The notes below the pieces were generated by a model. That model was not told where the DNA came from. It ran no database searches and was given only the letters and a program-made list of their open reading frames with translations. A program made the translations under genes and the position numbers. Below, one piece after another: positions 1 to 8,499 of a stretch of 38,501 bases of DNA. The stretch is from Cobetia crustatorum (GTDB taxonomy: Bacteria > Pseudomonadota > Gammaproteobacteria > Pseudomonadales > Halomonadaceae). How positions within the stretch are numbered: the first letter of the stretch is position 1; every line of letters begins with the position of its first letter. The stretch is taken from positions 1 to 38,501 of the forward strand of contig NZ_JEMF01000058.1 of the NCBI RefSeq assembly GCF_000591415.1. The letters are read 5' to 3'.

Positions 1-471
1 GGCCGCGGCAAAGATGACCTGCAATAACCCGCCTCCGCCAAGCGCAGTGAACGGATTATTGGGCACCAGACCTACCAGCCACTGGCTGAGGCTATCGGCA
101 TTGCGTCCTTCAGGGGCTTGATTTACCAGACTCTCGGCGCCGCTACCCGGGCTAAGCCAGTAAGCCACCAGCATGCCCAATGTCAGTGCCACGGCGCTTG
201 TCACCACGTAGCTGCCTAGCAGACGGCCCGCTCGGCGGCCAACATCAGCGCCACCCTCGCGGTTGGTCAAGCTCATGATCAATGCGCCGAAGACCATCGG
301 CACCACCACAAATTGCAGTAGACGCAGGAATATCTGCCCGACCGGTGTCAGCACATTGGTGTCCAGCCACGCCACACTGCCTTCAGGCAGGGCGTTGGCA
401 CCGGTATTCAGGGCAAGGCCACTGACGATACCCAGTACCAGGGCAAGCAGAATCTGGCGAGTGACGGACAT
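1..471 (-). CDS. Dicarboxylate/amino acid:cation symporter, N-terminal part (cut by window edge)
   Basis: The minus strand is open from an ATG at 471 to the window edge, giving the first 157 residues of a membrane protein. It begins MSVTRQILLALVLGIVSG, with a hydrophobic first helix, then the stretch LRLLQFVVVPMVFGALIMS followed by a Gly-rich charged loop and another helix (VALTLGMLVAYWL). This pattern, especially the VVPMVF segment, is typical of the DAACS family (GltP/DctA/SstT type), inner-membrane symporters that import glutamate, aspartate or C4-dicarboxylates with H+ or Na+. The substrate cannot be told because the C-terminal hairpins and binding site lie outside the window. A weak GGAG lies upstream of the ATG. 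It is probably transcribed alone, since a hairpin at 670-704 separates it from the ETF-QO gene upstream. Confidence 0.8.
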   Translation of the reverse strand, partial: MSVTRQILLALVLGIVSGLALNTGANALPEGSVAWLDTNVLTPVGQIFLRLLQFVVVPMVFGALIMSLTNREGGADVGRRAGRLLGSYVVTSAVALTLGMLVAYWLSPGSGAESLVNQAPEGRNADSLSQWLVGLVPNNPFTALGGGGLLQVIFAAA

Positions 472-783
472 GAGTGCTCCGATGGCAGTCGATGAAGTAG
501 AGAAAGTCGTGTCAGCGCGATCAAACGTTATTCGACAGGGAGCGCTAATGTGCTACCGAGTGACGGTTATATCAATGATGCATGTAAGATCTTTTTAGAA
601 TATATCGAGAAGCTGCCTGCTAGCGGTCAGCATAAGTCTGGTCCGTCGACTGGCATACTGATAGAGACGACAACGCCGCCACGCGATTAGCGTGGCGGCG
701 TTGTTTATACGGGCAATGATCTCAGCGGCTGGCCTCTCATGCAGGCCACTGGATCAGATCATGGCAGCAGGTGCGCCGTGGCC
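472..783. other. Non-coding gap upstream of the symporter
   Basis: The 312 bases between the symporter start and the end of the ETF-QO gene hold an AT-richer stretch (about 560-610) that probably carries the symporter promoter on the minus strand, and the perfect hairpin at 670-704. I could not fix -35 and -10 boxes with confidence, and the short open frames here have no recognisable product. Confidence 0.5.
670..704 (-). terminator. 15-bp perfect hairpin after the ETF-QO gene
   Basis: Arms 670-684 and 690-704 are perfectly complementary with a 5-base loop. It sits about 80 bases past the ETF-QO stop codon, so it most likely ends that minus-strand transcript. The run of U after the stem is weak. 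The arm core ACGACAACGCC recurs in two other hairpins of this window (10848-10907 and 29781-29828). Confidence 0.65.
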
Positions 784-2427
784 TCACATGTTCGGATAGT
801 TTGGTCCGCCGCCACCCTCGGGAGCGACCCAGGTGATGTTTTGTGCCGGGTCCTTGATGTCACAGGTCTTGCAGTGCACGCAGTTTTGGAAGTTGATCTG
901 GAACTGCGGCTCACCGGCTTCCTCGATGATCTCGTAGACACCGGCCGGGCAGTAGCGCTGGGCGGGCTCGGCGAAGCGCGGCAGGTTGTCTCGCACCGGC
1001 AGCGCCGGGTCGGCCAGGCGCAGGTGACACGGCTGGTCTTCCTCGTGATTGGTGTTGGAGAGGAACACTGAAGACAACTTGTCAAACGACAGCTTGCCAT
1101 CCGGCTTGGGGTATTCGATCTTCGTGCACTCATCCGCCGGTCGCATGCGCGCATAGTCAGGCGTGGTGTCATGCAGCGTCGGCAGACGGCCGCCACTGAG
1201 TTGATCGAGGAAGTTGTAGGCACCGCCGAGGAGGGTGCCGTACTTGTGCATCGCGGGGCCAAAACTGCGTGAGGCTTCCAGTTCCTCATAGGCCCAGCTG
1301 TCCTTGAAGCGCTTGCCGAAGTCGACGAGGTTTTCACCGCCTTCATCGCCACCCTTGATGGCCGCGAACACGCTTTCCGCTGCCAGCATGCCGGACTTCA
1401 TCGCGGTGTGCAGGCCCTTGATCTTGGCGAAGTTCAAGGTGCCGGCATCACAACCGATCAGCAGGCCGCCCGGGAAGCTCATCTTGGGCAGGCAGTTGAG
1501 GCCGCCCTTGGCAATGGCGCGAGCCCCGTAAGAGACACGCTTGCCGCCCGTCAGATGCTTGGCCAGCGTCGGATGCTGCTTCATGCGCTGGAATTCATCG
1601 AAGGGTGATAGCCACGGATTGTCGTAGGCGAGATCAACAATCAGTCCGACGACCACTTGCTGATTGTCAGTATGGTAGAGGAAGAAGCCGCCCTCGGCGT
1701 TACCTTTCAGCGGCCAGCCACTGCCATGCACTACCAGGCCCGGCTGGTGCAGCTCAGCGGGTACGTCCCACAATTCTTTCAGACCGATGCCGTAATGCTG
1801 GGCATCCGCGTCGCTATCCAGTGAGAAGCGCGAGATCAGTTGCTTGCCTAGATGGCCACGGCAGCCCTCCGCGAACAGGGTGTACTTGCCGCGTAGCTCC
1901 ATGCCCGGCATATGGCCATCCTTCTCGCTGCCATCGGCGGCTACGCCCATGTCACCGACCACGATGCCGCGCACCGTGCCATCTTCGCCATGCAGCACTT
2001 CCTGGGCGGCGAAGCCCGGGAAAATCTCGACGCCCAGCTCCTCGGCCTGCTCACCCAGCCAGCGGGTCAGGTTGCCAGCACTGATGATGTAGTTGCCATC
2101 GTTGTGCATGGTCTTGGGCACCAGCGCATTGGGAATGACCTGTGCTTTCTGGTCATCTTTGAGCAGCACGACTTCATCACGGGTAACGGCGGTATGGAGG
2201 GGCGCACCACGCTCAGCCCAGTCAGGGAATAGCTCCGTCAATGCACGCGGCTCCATTACCGCGCCAGAGAGGATATGCGCACCGATTTCGGAGCCTTTCT
2301 CGACTACGCAGACCGTCATTTCATGCTCGGCTTCGTTGGCTTGTTGCATCAGTCGGCAGGCTGCTGCCAGGCCCGAGGGGCCTGCACCGACAATGACCAC
2401 GTCGAAATCCATGAATTCGCGTTCCAT
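784..2427 (-). CDS. etfD: Electron transfer flavoprotein-ubiquinone oxidoreductase
   Basis: A 547-residue protein of normal length for ETF-QO, the membrane-associated FAD and 4Fe-4S enzyme that passes electrons from reduced ETF to ubiquinone. The N-terminus has a Rossmann FAD motif (VVIVGAGPSG, about residues 10-19). The C-terminus has the ferredoxin-like cluster cysteines: CPAGVY, then CVHCKTC, followed by the characteristic IKDPAQNITWV and a Gly-rich PNYPNM end. The open frame reaches 2490, but the ATG at 2427 has a good GAGGAG ribosome site about 6 bases upstream and starts exactly at the conserved domain, so I chose it. It is divergent from etfB-etfA, its partner genes, with a shared 726-base intergenic region carrying a PsrA-like palindrome. 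Identification is secure. Confidence 0.95.
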   Translation of the reverse strand: MEREFMDFDVVIVGAGPSGLAAACRLMQQANEAEHEMTVCVVEKGSEIGAHILSGAVMEPRALTELFPDWAERGAPLHTAVTRDEVVLLKDDQKAQVIPNALVPKTMHNDGNYIISAGNLTRWLGEQAEELGVEIFPGFAAQEVLHGEDGTVRGIVVGDMGVAADGSEKDGHMPGMELRGKYTLFAEGCRGHLGKQLISRFSLDSDADAQHYGIGLKELWDVPAELHQPGLVVHGSGWPLKGNAEGGFFLYHTDNQQVVVGLIVDLAYDNPWLSPFDEFQRMKQHPTLAKHLTGGKRVSYGARAIAKGGLNCLPKMSFPGGLLIGCDAGTLNFAKIKGLHTAMKSGMLAAESVFAAIKGGDEGGENLVDFGKRFKDSWAYEELEASRSFGPAMHKYGTLLGGAYNFLDQLSGGRLPTLHDTTPDYARMRPADECTKIEYPKPDGKLSFDKLSSVFLSNTNHEEDQPCHLRLADPALPVRDNLPRFAEPAQRYCPAGVYEIIEEAGEPQFQINFQNCVHCKTCDIKDPAQNITWVAPEGGGGPNYPNM

Positions 2428-2677
2428 GACCCGTCTCCTCAGTCTTGACGCCGCGAAGGCCCCGCGGATCTGGCGGGGCGGGCGTGTCACGTCCGGTCTT
2501 TGCCGGTCGTTGGGCTGTTGATATCCATCGTGCCGCGTCTAGTCAGGGGCGCAGGCTCGACAGAGAAAATAAGAGGCGCAGCAGCGGTGCGATCGGCAAA
2601 GACCCATGATGTCATCAGGCCGGTAGACGCTGCTATACGCGATGCAACCGCATAGCATGCCGCAACAGTAGCATTTA

Positions 2678-2690
2678 AAACGACCGTTTG
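2678..2690. promoter_or_regulatory. Candidate PsrA-type operator
   Basis: The sequence AAAC-GACC-GTTTG fits the published Pseudomonas PsrA pattern (G/C)AAAC-N2-4-GTTT(G/C), apart from the outer left base. PsrA is a TetR-family repressor released by long-chain acyl-CoA, and ETF genes are plausible targets because ETF takes electrons from acyl-CoA dehydrogenases. Its place between etfD and etfBA suits a shared operator. The regulator itself is not in this window, so this is inference from motif and context. Confidence 0.45.
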
Positions 2691-2903
2691 TTTATTATGC
2701 TTGGGTCTGAGGTAATGCTCCGCCGGCTGAGTCTTTTGCATTGATAAAGACTCATCGCGCAATGGTAACCGTTTTTGATAGGTGGGACAGGCAAGTGATG
2801 TCGGCAGCAGAGGCGTGTGAGAGCTTCGTGATAATCGCGTCAGCGTTGCAAGAGTCAAGCTGGTAAGTTTCAGGTGTCAAGGGCGTTCGGGAGGCTGCTG
2901 GGT

Positions 2904-2933
2904 TTGACCCCAGCGGGCAATTCTGCGCAATAT
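2904..2933 (+). promoter_or_regulatory. Candidate sigma-70 promoter for etfBA
   Basis: TTGACC at 2904-2909 and CAATAT at 2928-2933 are separated by 18 bases. This is the best -35/-10 pair I see upstream of etfB, but it would leave a leader of more than 200 bases, so confidence is limited. Confidence 0.35.
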
Positions 2934-3153
2934 GCCCCCATGAGAATGACGATTTGCTGGCAAAATAGAGCCGGTTGTCAATGACTGGCAAGCAACGGTC
3001 AGCGAGTATCTGGGTCGTGAAGATGAAGCGTCACAACACGCGCTTGTCAGCACGACCTATTTTGGATGATATTCACCTATCAAACGCTTGCATGAATCGG
3101 GTGATGCTAGCCACGATGCAGGCTTCGCCCCATGAGAGATCAGCGAGGACACC

Positions 3154-3906
3154 ATGAAAGTACTCGTCGCGGTGAAACGCGTCATCGATTACAACGTCAA
3201 GATTCGCGTCAAGGCAGATCAGTCTGACGTCGACCTGACTAACGTCAAGATGGCCATGAACCCCTTCTGCGAAATTGCAGTGGAAGAAGCGGTTCGCTTG
3301 AAGGAAAAAGGCGTGGCGACGGAAGTCATTGCCGTCAGCATTGGTCCGAAGGCCTCTCAGGAGCAGCTGCGTACCGCGCTGGCACTGGGGGCTGATCGTG
3401 CCATTCAGGTACTGACAGATGATCCCGTCGATTCTCTGGCGGTTGCCAAGCTGTTGGCCAAGGTCGTTGAGGAAGAGCAGCCCGGGTTGGTGATTCTCGG
3501 CAAGCAGTCCATCGATGCCGACAATAATCAGACTGGGCAGATGCTCGCAGCGTTGACCGGCATGGGGCAGGGAACCTTCGCCTCCGAAGTCGTGGTGGAT
3601 GGTGAAAGCGTCAATGTCACGCGTGAGATCGATGGCGGTCTGCAAACCGTCAAGCTGAGCCTGCCGGCAGTGGTCACCACTGACTTGCGCCTCAACGAGC
3701 CGCGTTACGCCAAGCTTCCAGACATCATGAAGGCCAAGAAGAAGCCGCTGGACGTCAAGACACCGGAAGAGCTGGGTGTCTCCACGGCGTCCAAGGTCAC
3801 GCTGGTCAAGGTGGCACCGCCGGCTGAGCGTCAGGGCGGCATCAAGGTCGGCTCCGTCGATGAGCTGGTAGATAAACTCAAGAACGAAGCAAAGGTGATC
3901 TCATGA
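3154..3906 (+). CDS. etfB: Electron transfer flavoprotein beta subunit
   Basis: A 250-residue protein, the usual length for EtfB (FixA family), which binds AMP and forms the soluble ETF heterodimer with EtfA. The N-terminus [20 protein letters not shown] is diagnostic, followed by the conserved [17 protein letters not shown] and the later [18 protein letters not shown] segment that lies at the AMP/FAD domain. The C-terminal arm has the KAKKKPLDV stretch typical of the family. The start has an upstream GCGAGGA ribosome site. It overlaps etfA by 4 bases (ATGA), so the two subunits are probably translationally coupled and made in equal amounts. Its role is carrying electrons from acyl-CoA and amino-acid dehydrogenases to the ETF-QO encoded on the opposite strand. 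Confidence 0.95.
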   Translation: MKVLVAVKRVIDYNVKIRVKADQSDVDLTNVKMAMNPFCEIAVEEAVRLKEKGVATEVIAVSIGPKASQEQLRTALALGADRAIQVLTDDPVDSLAVAKLLAKVVEEEQPGLVILGKQSIDADNNQTGQMLAALTGMGQGTFASEVVVDGESVNVTREIDGGLQTVKLSLPAVVTTDLRLNEPRYAKLPDIMKAKKKPLDVKTPEELGVSTASKVTLVKVAPPAERQGGIKVGSVDELVDKLKNEAKVIS

Positions 3907-4829
3907 GCATTCTCGTCATTGCCGATCATCACGATGGTCAGCTGACCGGCACCACTGCCAATGTGGTCGCGGCGGCAACGGCCATCGGCGGTGACATTGA
4001 TGTGCTGGTCGCGGGTGAGGGCGTTGCTGGTGTTGCTGAACAGGCGGCGACGCTGGCCGGCGTCACGCGTGTGCGTGTGGCCGACAATGCCGTTTACGCC
4101 CACCAGCTGGCCGAGAATATCTCGGCGTTGGTCGTGGCGCTGGTCGGTGACTACAGTCATGTGCTGTCGGGCGCCTCCACCACTGCCAAGAACTTCATGC
4201 CGCGCGTCGCTGCCCTGAAGGACGTGGCGCAGATTTCCGAGATCATCGCGGTAGAGAGCGCGGACACCTTCCGTCGCCCGATCTACGCCGGCAACGCCAT
4301 CGCGACCGTCAAGAGTGATGATGTGCTCAAGGTCATCACTGTGCGCGCGACAGGTTTCGATCCGGTCGCACGTGACGGGCAGGCCGCCATTGAAGCGGTT
4401 GATGTTGTCGAAAATGCCGGTGTCTCCAGCTTCGTCAACGAGACTCTGGCCGAAAGCGAACGTCCTGAGCTGGGCGCCGCCAAGGTCGTCATCTCCGGCG
4501 GTCGTGGCATGGGTAACGGTGAGAACTTCGCGCTGTTGGATGGAATCGCTGACAAGCTGGGCGCCGCGATTGGTGCTTCACGTGCTGCGGTCGATGCCGG
4601 CTTCGTACCCAACGACATGCAGGTGGGTCAGACGGGCAAGATCGTCGCGCCGGACCTCTACATTGCCGTCGGCATCTCCGGGGCGATCCAGCATCTGGCA
4701 GGCATGAAGGACTCCAAGGTCATCGTGGCGATCAACAAGGACGAAGATGCACCGATCTTCCAGGTGGCGGATTACGGCCTGGTCGGTGATCTCTTCGAGG
4801 TACTGCCACAGCTTGAAGCCAAGCTGTAA
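3903..4829 (+). CDS. etfA: Electron transfer flavoprotein alpha subunit
   Basis: A 308-residue EtfA, the FAD-binding subunit of the ETF heterodimer. The C-terminal FAD domain has the family signature: [12 protein letters not shown], then [19 protein letters not shown], then [19 protein letters not shown] followed by DAPIF. The N-terminal domain starts [14 protein letters not shown] as usual. It starts within the etfB stop codon (ATGA) and is closed by a strong Rho-independent terminator at 4909-4942, so etfB-etfA is a two-gene operon. All residues expected for a functional ETF are visible. Neighbouring genes give no sign of the nitrogen-fixation FixAB variant. Confidence 0.95.
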   Translation: MSILVIADHHDGQLTGTTANVVAAATAIGGDIDVLVAGEGVAGVAEQAATLAGVTRVRVADNAVYAHQLAENISALVVALVGDYSHVLSGASTTAKNFMPRVAALKDVAQISEIIAVESADTFRRPIYAGNAIATVKSDDVLKVITVRATGFDPVARDGQAAIEAVDVVENAGVSSFVNETLAESERPELGAAKVVISGGRGMGNGENFALLDGIADKLGAAIGASRAAVDAGFVPNDMQVGQTGKIVAPDLYIAVGISGAIQHLAGMKDSKVIVAINKDEDAPIFQVADYGLVGDLFEVLPQLEAKL

Positions 4830-4908
4830 TGTCAGCGGCTGATGTCGAGGGCTGAGATTCGAACGCTGATGCATGATGAGTGCTCGACAGGTACCTGATG
4901 AATCAACA

Positions 4909-4942
4909 ACGCGACCCGCTTTGGCGGGTCGCGTTTTTTTTT
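4909..4942 (+). terminator. Rho-independent terminator of etfBA
   Basis: An 11-bp GC-rich stem (4909-4919 with 4924-4934), loop TTTG, followed by nine T residues ending at 4942. A textbook intrinsic terminator, 80 bases after the etfA stop. Confidence 0.93.
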
Positions 4943-5018
4943 GTTCGCAAGGCGCTCAGGATGATGTGAATCAGAGATCGATCAATTGATAATTGTTCTT
5001 GTTTGTAATACCGTCCGT

Positions 5019-5037
5019 GATAGTGATTTGCATTCCT
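5019..5037. promoter_or_regulatory. Candidate Fur box upstream of the TonB2-type operon
   Basis: The 19 bases starting GATAGTGATTTGCATT match the Fur consensus (GATAATGATAATCATTATC) at about 12 of 19 positions, including both GAT-like arms and the CATT block. A second loosely similar stretch (TTGATAATTG, about 4986-4995) lies just upstream. TonB-ExbB-ExbD operons are classic iron-regulated genes, so the position about 110 bases before the first gene is sensible. Motif match by eye only. Confidence 0.4.
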
Positions 5038-5150
5038 ACTCGGGAGTCGCACCACTCCTGATCCGCCACTCTGCTTGATGGAGGGCTGGCCGAGAGTGGT
5101 TTTCTCGATTCCCGAGGGTGCTTACTTGTCTTGTTTTTCAGGAGATGTCC

Positions 5151-6008
5151 GTGCGGCTTTCGCGTTCCCTTCTTCCCCGCCCGGCACATGCGTTGGCGCG
5201 CCTGTTGCCAGCGCTGGTGCTGATGGTGCCTCTGGCACCTGCCGCCCATGCCGATGACCTGCGCAGTAGTGCAGCCCAGCATCAGCAGACCCAGGACGAA
5301 CTCCAGTCACGTATCGATGCTGCCGACGACGAGACCCGTGCGCTGCTGGTTCGGCTGCGTGAAGCGCAGCAGGAAGCCTCGCGTCTTGAAAGCTATACCG
5401 CTGAGGTCAAGCCGCTGAACGCTGATCGTGCAGCGCGTATCGAGCGCCAGCGCACGGCCTTGACCAATCTTGATGCCACGCGTGAAGCACTACCGGGCTT
5501 GCTACGGCAGCAGGTCGACGAGCTGCAGGCCTTCATCGAGCAGGACCTGCCGTTTCTCAAGGAGGAGCGCCTGGCGCGTGTCGAGCGGCTGCGCGATAAC
5601 CTCTCCAACGCCAGCCTGAGCAACGATGAGCGTCTCGATCAGCTGCTCAATGCCTGGAAGCTCGAGCTGAGCTATGGCCAGGGGCTGGATACCTGGCGGG
5701 ATGGCTTGATCGGCGCTGAGGATACCGAGGTGCAATACCTGCGTGTCGGTCGGGTCGGGCTTTATTATCTGGCGATGGATGGCCAGCACGGTGGCGCCTG
5801 GAAGACTGCGACGGGTAGTTGGCAGGTGCTGGACGACTCGGCACTGGCGGAATTGCGCTTGGGTATCAGCATGGCGCGCGATCAGCAGGCCCCGAATCTG
5901 GTCACACTGCCGCTGTCTGTACCGGTAGAGAGTGTTGAGCTCGAACAAGCTGGCAATACTTCATCAGCTGTTACCGCTTCCCCCCGTTCCGAGCAGGAGT
6001 CCAGCTGA
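5151..6008 (+). CDS. DUF3450 family periplasmic protein of the TonB2/TtpC operon
   Basis: A secreted coiled-coil protein of 285 residues (287 from the ATG). The N-terminus is a signal peptide (RLSRSLLPRP, then LLPALVLMVPLAPAAHA, probable cleavage before DD). It is followed by a long Gln/Glu/Arg-rich coiled coil (about residues 35-130), then a compact domain with YGQGLDTWRDGLI and VEYLRVGRVGLYY-like text typical of DUF3450. The function of this family is unproven; it is regularly the first gene of TonB2-type loci in Vibrio and Shewanella. Start choice: GGAG at 5141-5144 lies directly against the ATG at 5145 but is ideally spaced 6 bases from the in-frame GTG at 5151, so I prefer GTG. Its stop overlaps the next start by one base (TGATG), indicating coupling. 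Confidence 0.8.
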   Translation: MRLSRSLLPRPAHALARLLPALVLMVPLAPAAHADDLRSSAAQHQQTQDELQSRIDAADDETRALLVRLREAQQEASRLESYTAEVKPLNADRAARIERQRTALTNLDATREALPGLLRQQVDELQAFIEQDLPFLKEERLARVERLRDNLSNASLSNDERLDQLLNAWKLELSYGQGLDTWRDGLIGAEDTEVQYLRVGRVGLYYLAMDGQHGGAWKTATGSWQVLDDSALAELRLGISMARDQQAPNLVTLPLSVPVESVELEQAGNTSSAVTASPRSEQESS

Positions 6009-7345
6009 TGTTGACGACAGCAAAGGCAACATTGGCCCCCTTGCAGCGACTGCTACTGGCAGCTGGCCTACTGGGCGCGTTATCCATGGCGGCGCTGCCG
6101 GCTTATGCCGTGACAGGCACTACTGATCAGCCTTTGAGCGTAGAGCAGTTCGAGCAGGCGGCGGGTCAGGCGGAAGGGCGCGACCAGCAACGTCTTGGGA
6201 CGCTGTTGGAAGACAGCGCGGCGCTGAAAGCAGCGGTGACTAAAGCAGAAGCACAACGTGACACGCTGCGTGAGGCGCGCCAGCAGTTGGAGGCCGACGC
6301 TACGCAGCAGCAGGCAGTGCTCAAGACATTGGATCGCGAGCGTGAAGCGAAACAGGGCGATCTCGGCCAGGTCTTCAAGATTGCGCGCAAACACGCCCGC
6401 GAAACACGTGAAGCGCTGGCGGGTAACTGGTTGCTGGTCGGTGGGCAAGCTCAGCTGCCGGACCTTGGCCCGCGTGATGAAGTGCCGGGGCGCGAGCGCT
6501 TGGCTGCGCTGACGGCCGACATGAGCAGCATCGCACGTGAAAGTGGCCGTGCGCTGCGCTTCAATGCAGCGTTGGCGGGCACCGATGGCAGCATCAAACC
6601 GCGCGAGATCGTGCGTGTCGGTGAGCAGATGGCCTTTAGCGGTGATCATCTGCTGGCACCGTTATCTGAAGACAAGGCGGTAGATGTCGAGAGCGCACTC
6701 AAGGGACTTGGGCTGACAGCCAAGACGCCGTCGATGGTGCGTGATCAACTGGCCGCCTTCAACGCAGGTGACAGTGATCGACTGAGCTTTGATCCGACCG
6801 GCGGTGATGTCACCCAGGCATTGGCACGTGCGCCGGGTTTGGTTGAGCGTCTCAAGCAGGGCGGGGCAGTCGGTTATGTCATCGTCGGGCTTGGCGTGCT
6901 GGGGTTGATCATCGCGCTGATTCAGCTGATACGTCTTGCGCTCACACGCCGTGCCGTCAAGCGTCAGGAGGCCAATCTTGCCATCTTGCGCGACGATAAC
7001 CCGCTGGGGCGTGTGCTGCAGCGATTCGAAGGCATGCGCCACGATCACGAGCCGGGAGCACTCGAAGCGCGTCTCGATGAGGCGCTACTGGCGGAACAGC
7101 CGAAGCTTGAGCGAGGCCAGGCATTGGTCAAGCTGCTGGCGGCCATCGCTCCGTTGCTTGGTCTGCTGGGCACCGTGACCGGCATGATCGGCACCTTCCA
7201 GTCGATTACCGTATTCGGTACAGGTGATCCGAAGCTGATGGCGGGCGGTATCTCCCAAGCGTTGGTGACGACCGTGCTGGGTCTGGTGACGGCCGTGCCG
7301 TTGCTGTTTGCCCAGACAGGGCTCTCAAGCCTGTCAAAAGGCTGA
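6008..7345 (+). CDS. ttpC: TtpC-like MotA/TolQ/ExbB proton channel family protein (C-terminus frameshifted)
   Basis: A 445-residue protein with a signal peptide (GLLGALSMAALPAYA), a periplasmic coiled coil (about residues 40-140), a periplasmic domain, and then an ExbB-like module: TM near GYVIVGLGVLGLIIALIQL, the conserved LAAIAPLLGLLGTVTGMIGTF helix and the VLGLVTAVPLLFA helix. This layout matches TtpC, which Vibrio TonB2 complexes need in addition to ExbB and ExbD to power outer-membrane receptors. The frame ends at TGA 7343-7345, but the -1 frame continues as RLMGRLEGRTSAKL and so on to a TGA at 7462-7464, overlapping the exbB start by 8 bases. The expected product is therefore about 485 residues. 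The slip point is A-AAA-GGC at 7336-7342; one missing A or a -1 slip both restore the frame. Confidence 0.85.
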   Translation: MLTTAKATLAPLQRLLLAAGLLGALSMAALPAYAVTGTTDQPLSVEQFEQAAGQAEGRDQQRLGTLLEDSAALKAAVTKAEAQRDTLREARQQLEADATQQQAVLKTLDREREAKQGDLGQVFKIARKHARETREALAGNWLLVGGQAQLPDLGPRDEVPGRERLAALTADMSSIARESGRALRFNAALAGTDGSIKPREIVRVGEQMAFSGDHLLAPLSEDKAVDVESALKGLGLTAKTPSMVRDQLAAFNAGDSDRLSFDPTGGDVTQALARAPGLVERLKQGGAVGYVIVGLGVLGLIIALIQLIRLALTRRAVKRQEANLAILRDDNPLGRVLQRFEGMRHDHEPGALEARLDEALLAEQPKLERGQALVKLLAAIAPLLGLLGTVTGMIGTFQSITVFGTGDPKLMAGGISQALVTTVLGLVTAVPLLFAQTGLSSLSKG

Positions 7346-7456
7346 TGGGGCGTCTGGAAGGTCGCACCAGTGCGAAGCTTGCAGATCACCTGGAGCGCCG
7401 TGCACCGAGTGTGACTGTCGAATCCACTGGCAGTGTGCACAAGCGAGCTGCCGAGC

Positions 7457-8107
7457 ATGCCTGATTTGCTGGCATCGCCATCGTTGCTGGCGGGTGTGCT
7501 GTCGCCGATCATGCGGCTAGTGGACAGCGGTGGGCCGCTGATCGTGGTCATCTGCCTGATTGCCATGCTGTTGTTCGGGCTGGCGTTGGAGCGCGGTCTG
7601 TATTGGCAGCTGGTGCATCGTCCGGCGCGCCAGCAGCTGATTCATGACTGGGTCGCCCGCACGGAGCATCACAGCTGGTCGGCACTCACGCATCGTGAGG
7701 TGCTGACACGCGCGCTGTTGTCACGGCTGCGGGCCCCGCTGCCGTGGCTCAAGCTACTGGTGATGATCTGCCCGCTGGCCGGTTTGCTGGGCACCGTGAC
7801 CGGCATGATTCATGTATTTGATTCGCTGGCGATCGCCGGTACTGGTCAGGCTCGTGCCATGGCCGACGGTGTGGCCCGCGCGACACTCCCCACGCTCGCA
7901 GGCATGGCGGTGGCTGTCGTCGGGTTGTTGTTCGTGACGCGCTTCGAGCGTGTCGTGCGTCGCGAAGACCAACGTCTGCACGACCGCCTTGCGCGTGCTG
8001 TTGATGATGCCCGTTCTGGCGAATCTCCCACTCGTGAGCCCCAGCCTGCTGCCCATCGCGCGGCTGGCTCCGTTTCCTCTGATACAAGCGAGCCCCCACA
8101 TGCGTAG
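7457..8107 (+). CDS. exbB: TonB2-system proton channel ExbB
   Basis: A 216-residue inner-membrane protein of the MotA/TolQ/ExbB family. It has a first TM (PLIVVICLIAMLLFGLALE), a short cytoplasmic region with RGLYWQLVHRPARQ, then two TM segments with the family signature (ICPLAGLLGTVTGMIHVFD and LPTLAGMAVAVVGLLFVTRF). With ExbD it conducts protons and energises TonB. I place the start at ATG 7457 because the signature region begins there and because this overlaps the restored ttpC frame; the frame is open from 7433. The ribosome site is weak, which fits translational coupling. The C-terminal tail is Ser/Pro/Glu-rich and poorly conserved. It overlaps exbD by 8 bases. Confidence 0.9.
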   Translation: MPDLLASPSLLAGVLSPIMRLVDSGGPLIVVICLIAMLLFGLALERGLYWQLVHRPARQQLIHDWVARTEHHSWSALTHREVLTRALLSRLRAPLPWLKLLVMICPLAGLLGTVTGMIHVFDSLAIAGTGQARAMADGVARATLPTLAGMAVAVVGLLFVTRFERVVRREDQRLHDRLARAVDDARSGESPTREPQPAAHRAAGSVSSDTSEPPHA

Positions 8108-8498
8108 ACGTCGCATGGATACTGCCGAAGACAGCGGCGAGATCAACCTGACGCCGATGCTGGATGTCGTGTTCATCATGTTGATCTTCTTTATCGTCAC
8201 GACCAGTTTCGTCAAGGAATCCGGAGTCGAGATACAGCGCCCTGAAGCATCACATGCCACAGCACGGCCGGATGCTGCCGTCATGGTCGCCATCACTGCT
8301 GAAGGCGCTGTCTGGGTCGATGGCACGCCTGTCGATGCACATCGCGTGGGGGATGCAGTCGCAGACCTCGCTGATGGTCAGCCTGTCGTGATTCAGGCCG
8401 ATAGCCGCTCGCGCACCGGGCTTTTGATCGAGACCATGGATGCCCTGCGTAGCGCCGGCGTCCAGGACATTGCGGTTGCCGCATCAAAAGGCGAATGA
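8100..8498 (+). CDS. exbD: Biopolymer transport protein ExbD
   Basis: A 132-residue ExbD/TolR protein. After a short basic N-terminus (MRRRRMDTAED) comes INLTPMLDVVFIMLIFFIV, the single TM helix, whose Asp in LTPMLDV is the conserved proton-carrying residue. The periplasmic domain follows (VAITAEGAVWVDG, VVIQADSRSRTGLLI, then DALRSAGVQDIAVAA), all standard for the family. The frame is open from 7950, but that part overlaps exbB entirely; the ATG at 8100 sits in the exbB stop region and begins just before the conserved domain. It is one base short of touching tonB. It works in complex with ExbB, TtpC and TonB of the same operon. Confidence 0.93.
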   Translation: MRRRRMDTAEDSGEINLTPMLDVVFIMLIFFIVTTSFVKESGVEIQRPEASHATARPDAAVMVAITAEGAVWVDGTPVDAHRVGDAVADLADGQPVVIQADSRSRTGLLIETMDALRSAGVQDIAVAASKGE

Positions 8499-8499
8499 G

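Larger units (their letters stand above)
2428..3153. other. Divergent intergenic region between ETF-QO and etfBA
   Basis: These 726 bases separate the two halves of the ETF module. They hold a PsrA-like palindrome (2678-2690) and a candidate etfB promoter (2904-2933). Short open frames cross the region on both strands, but none has a ribosome site plus a recognisable or well-composed product, so I treat it as non-coding. Confidence 0.5.
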
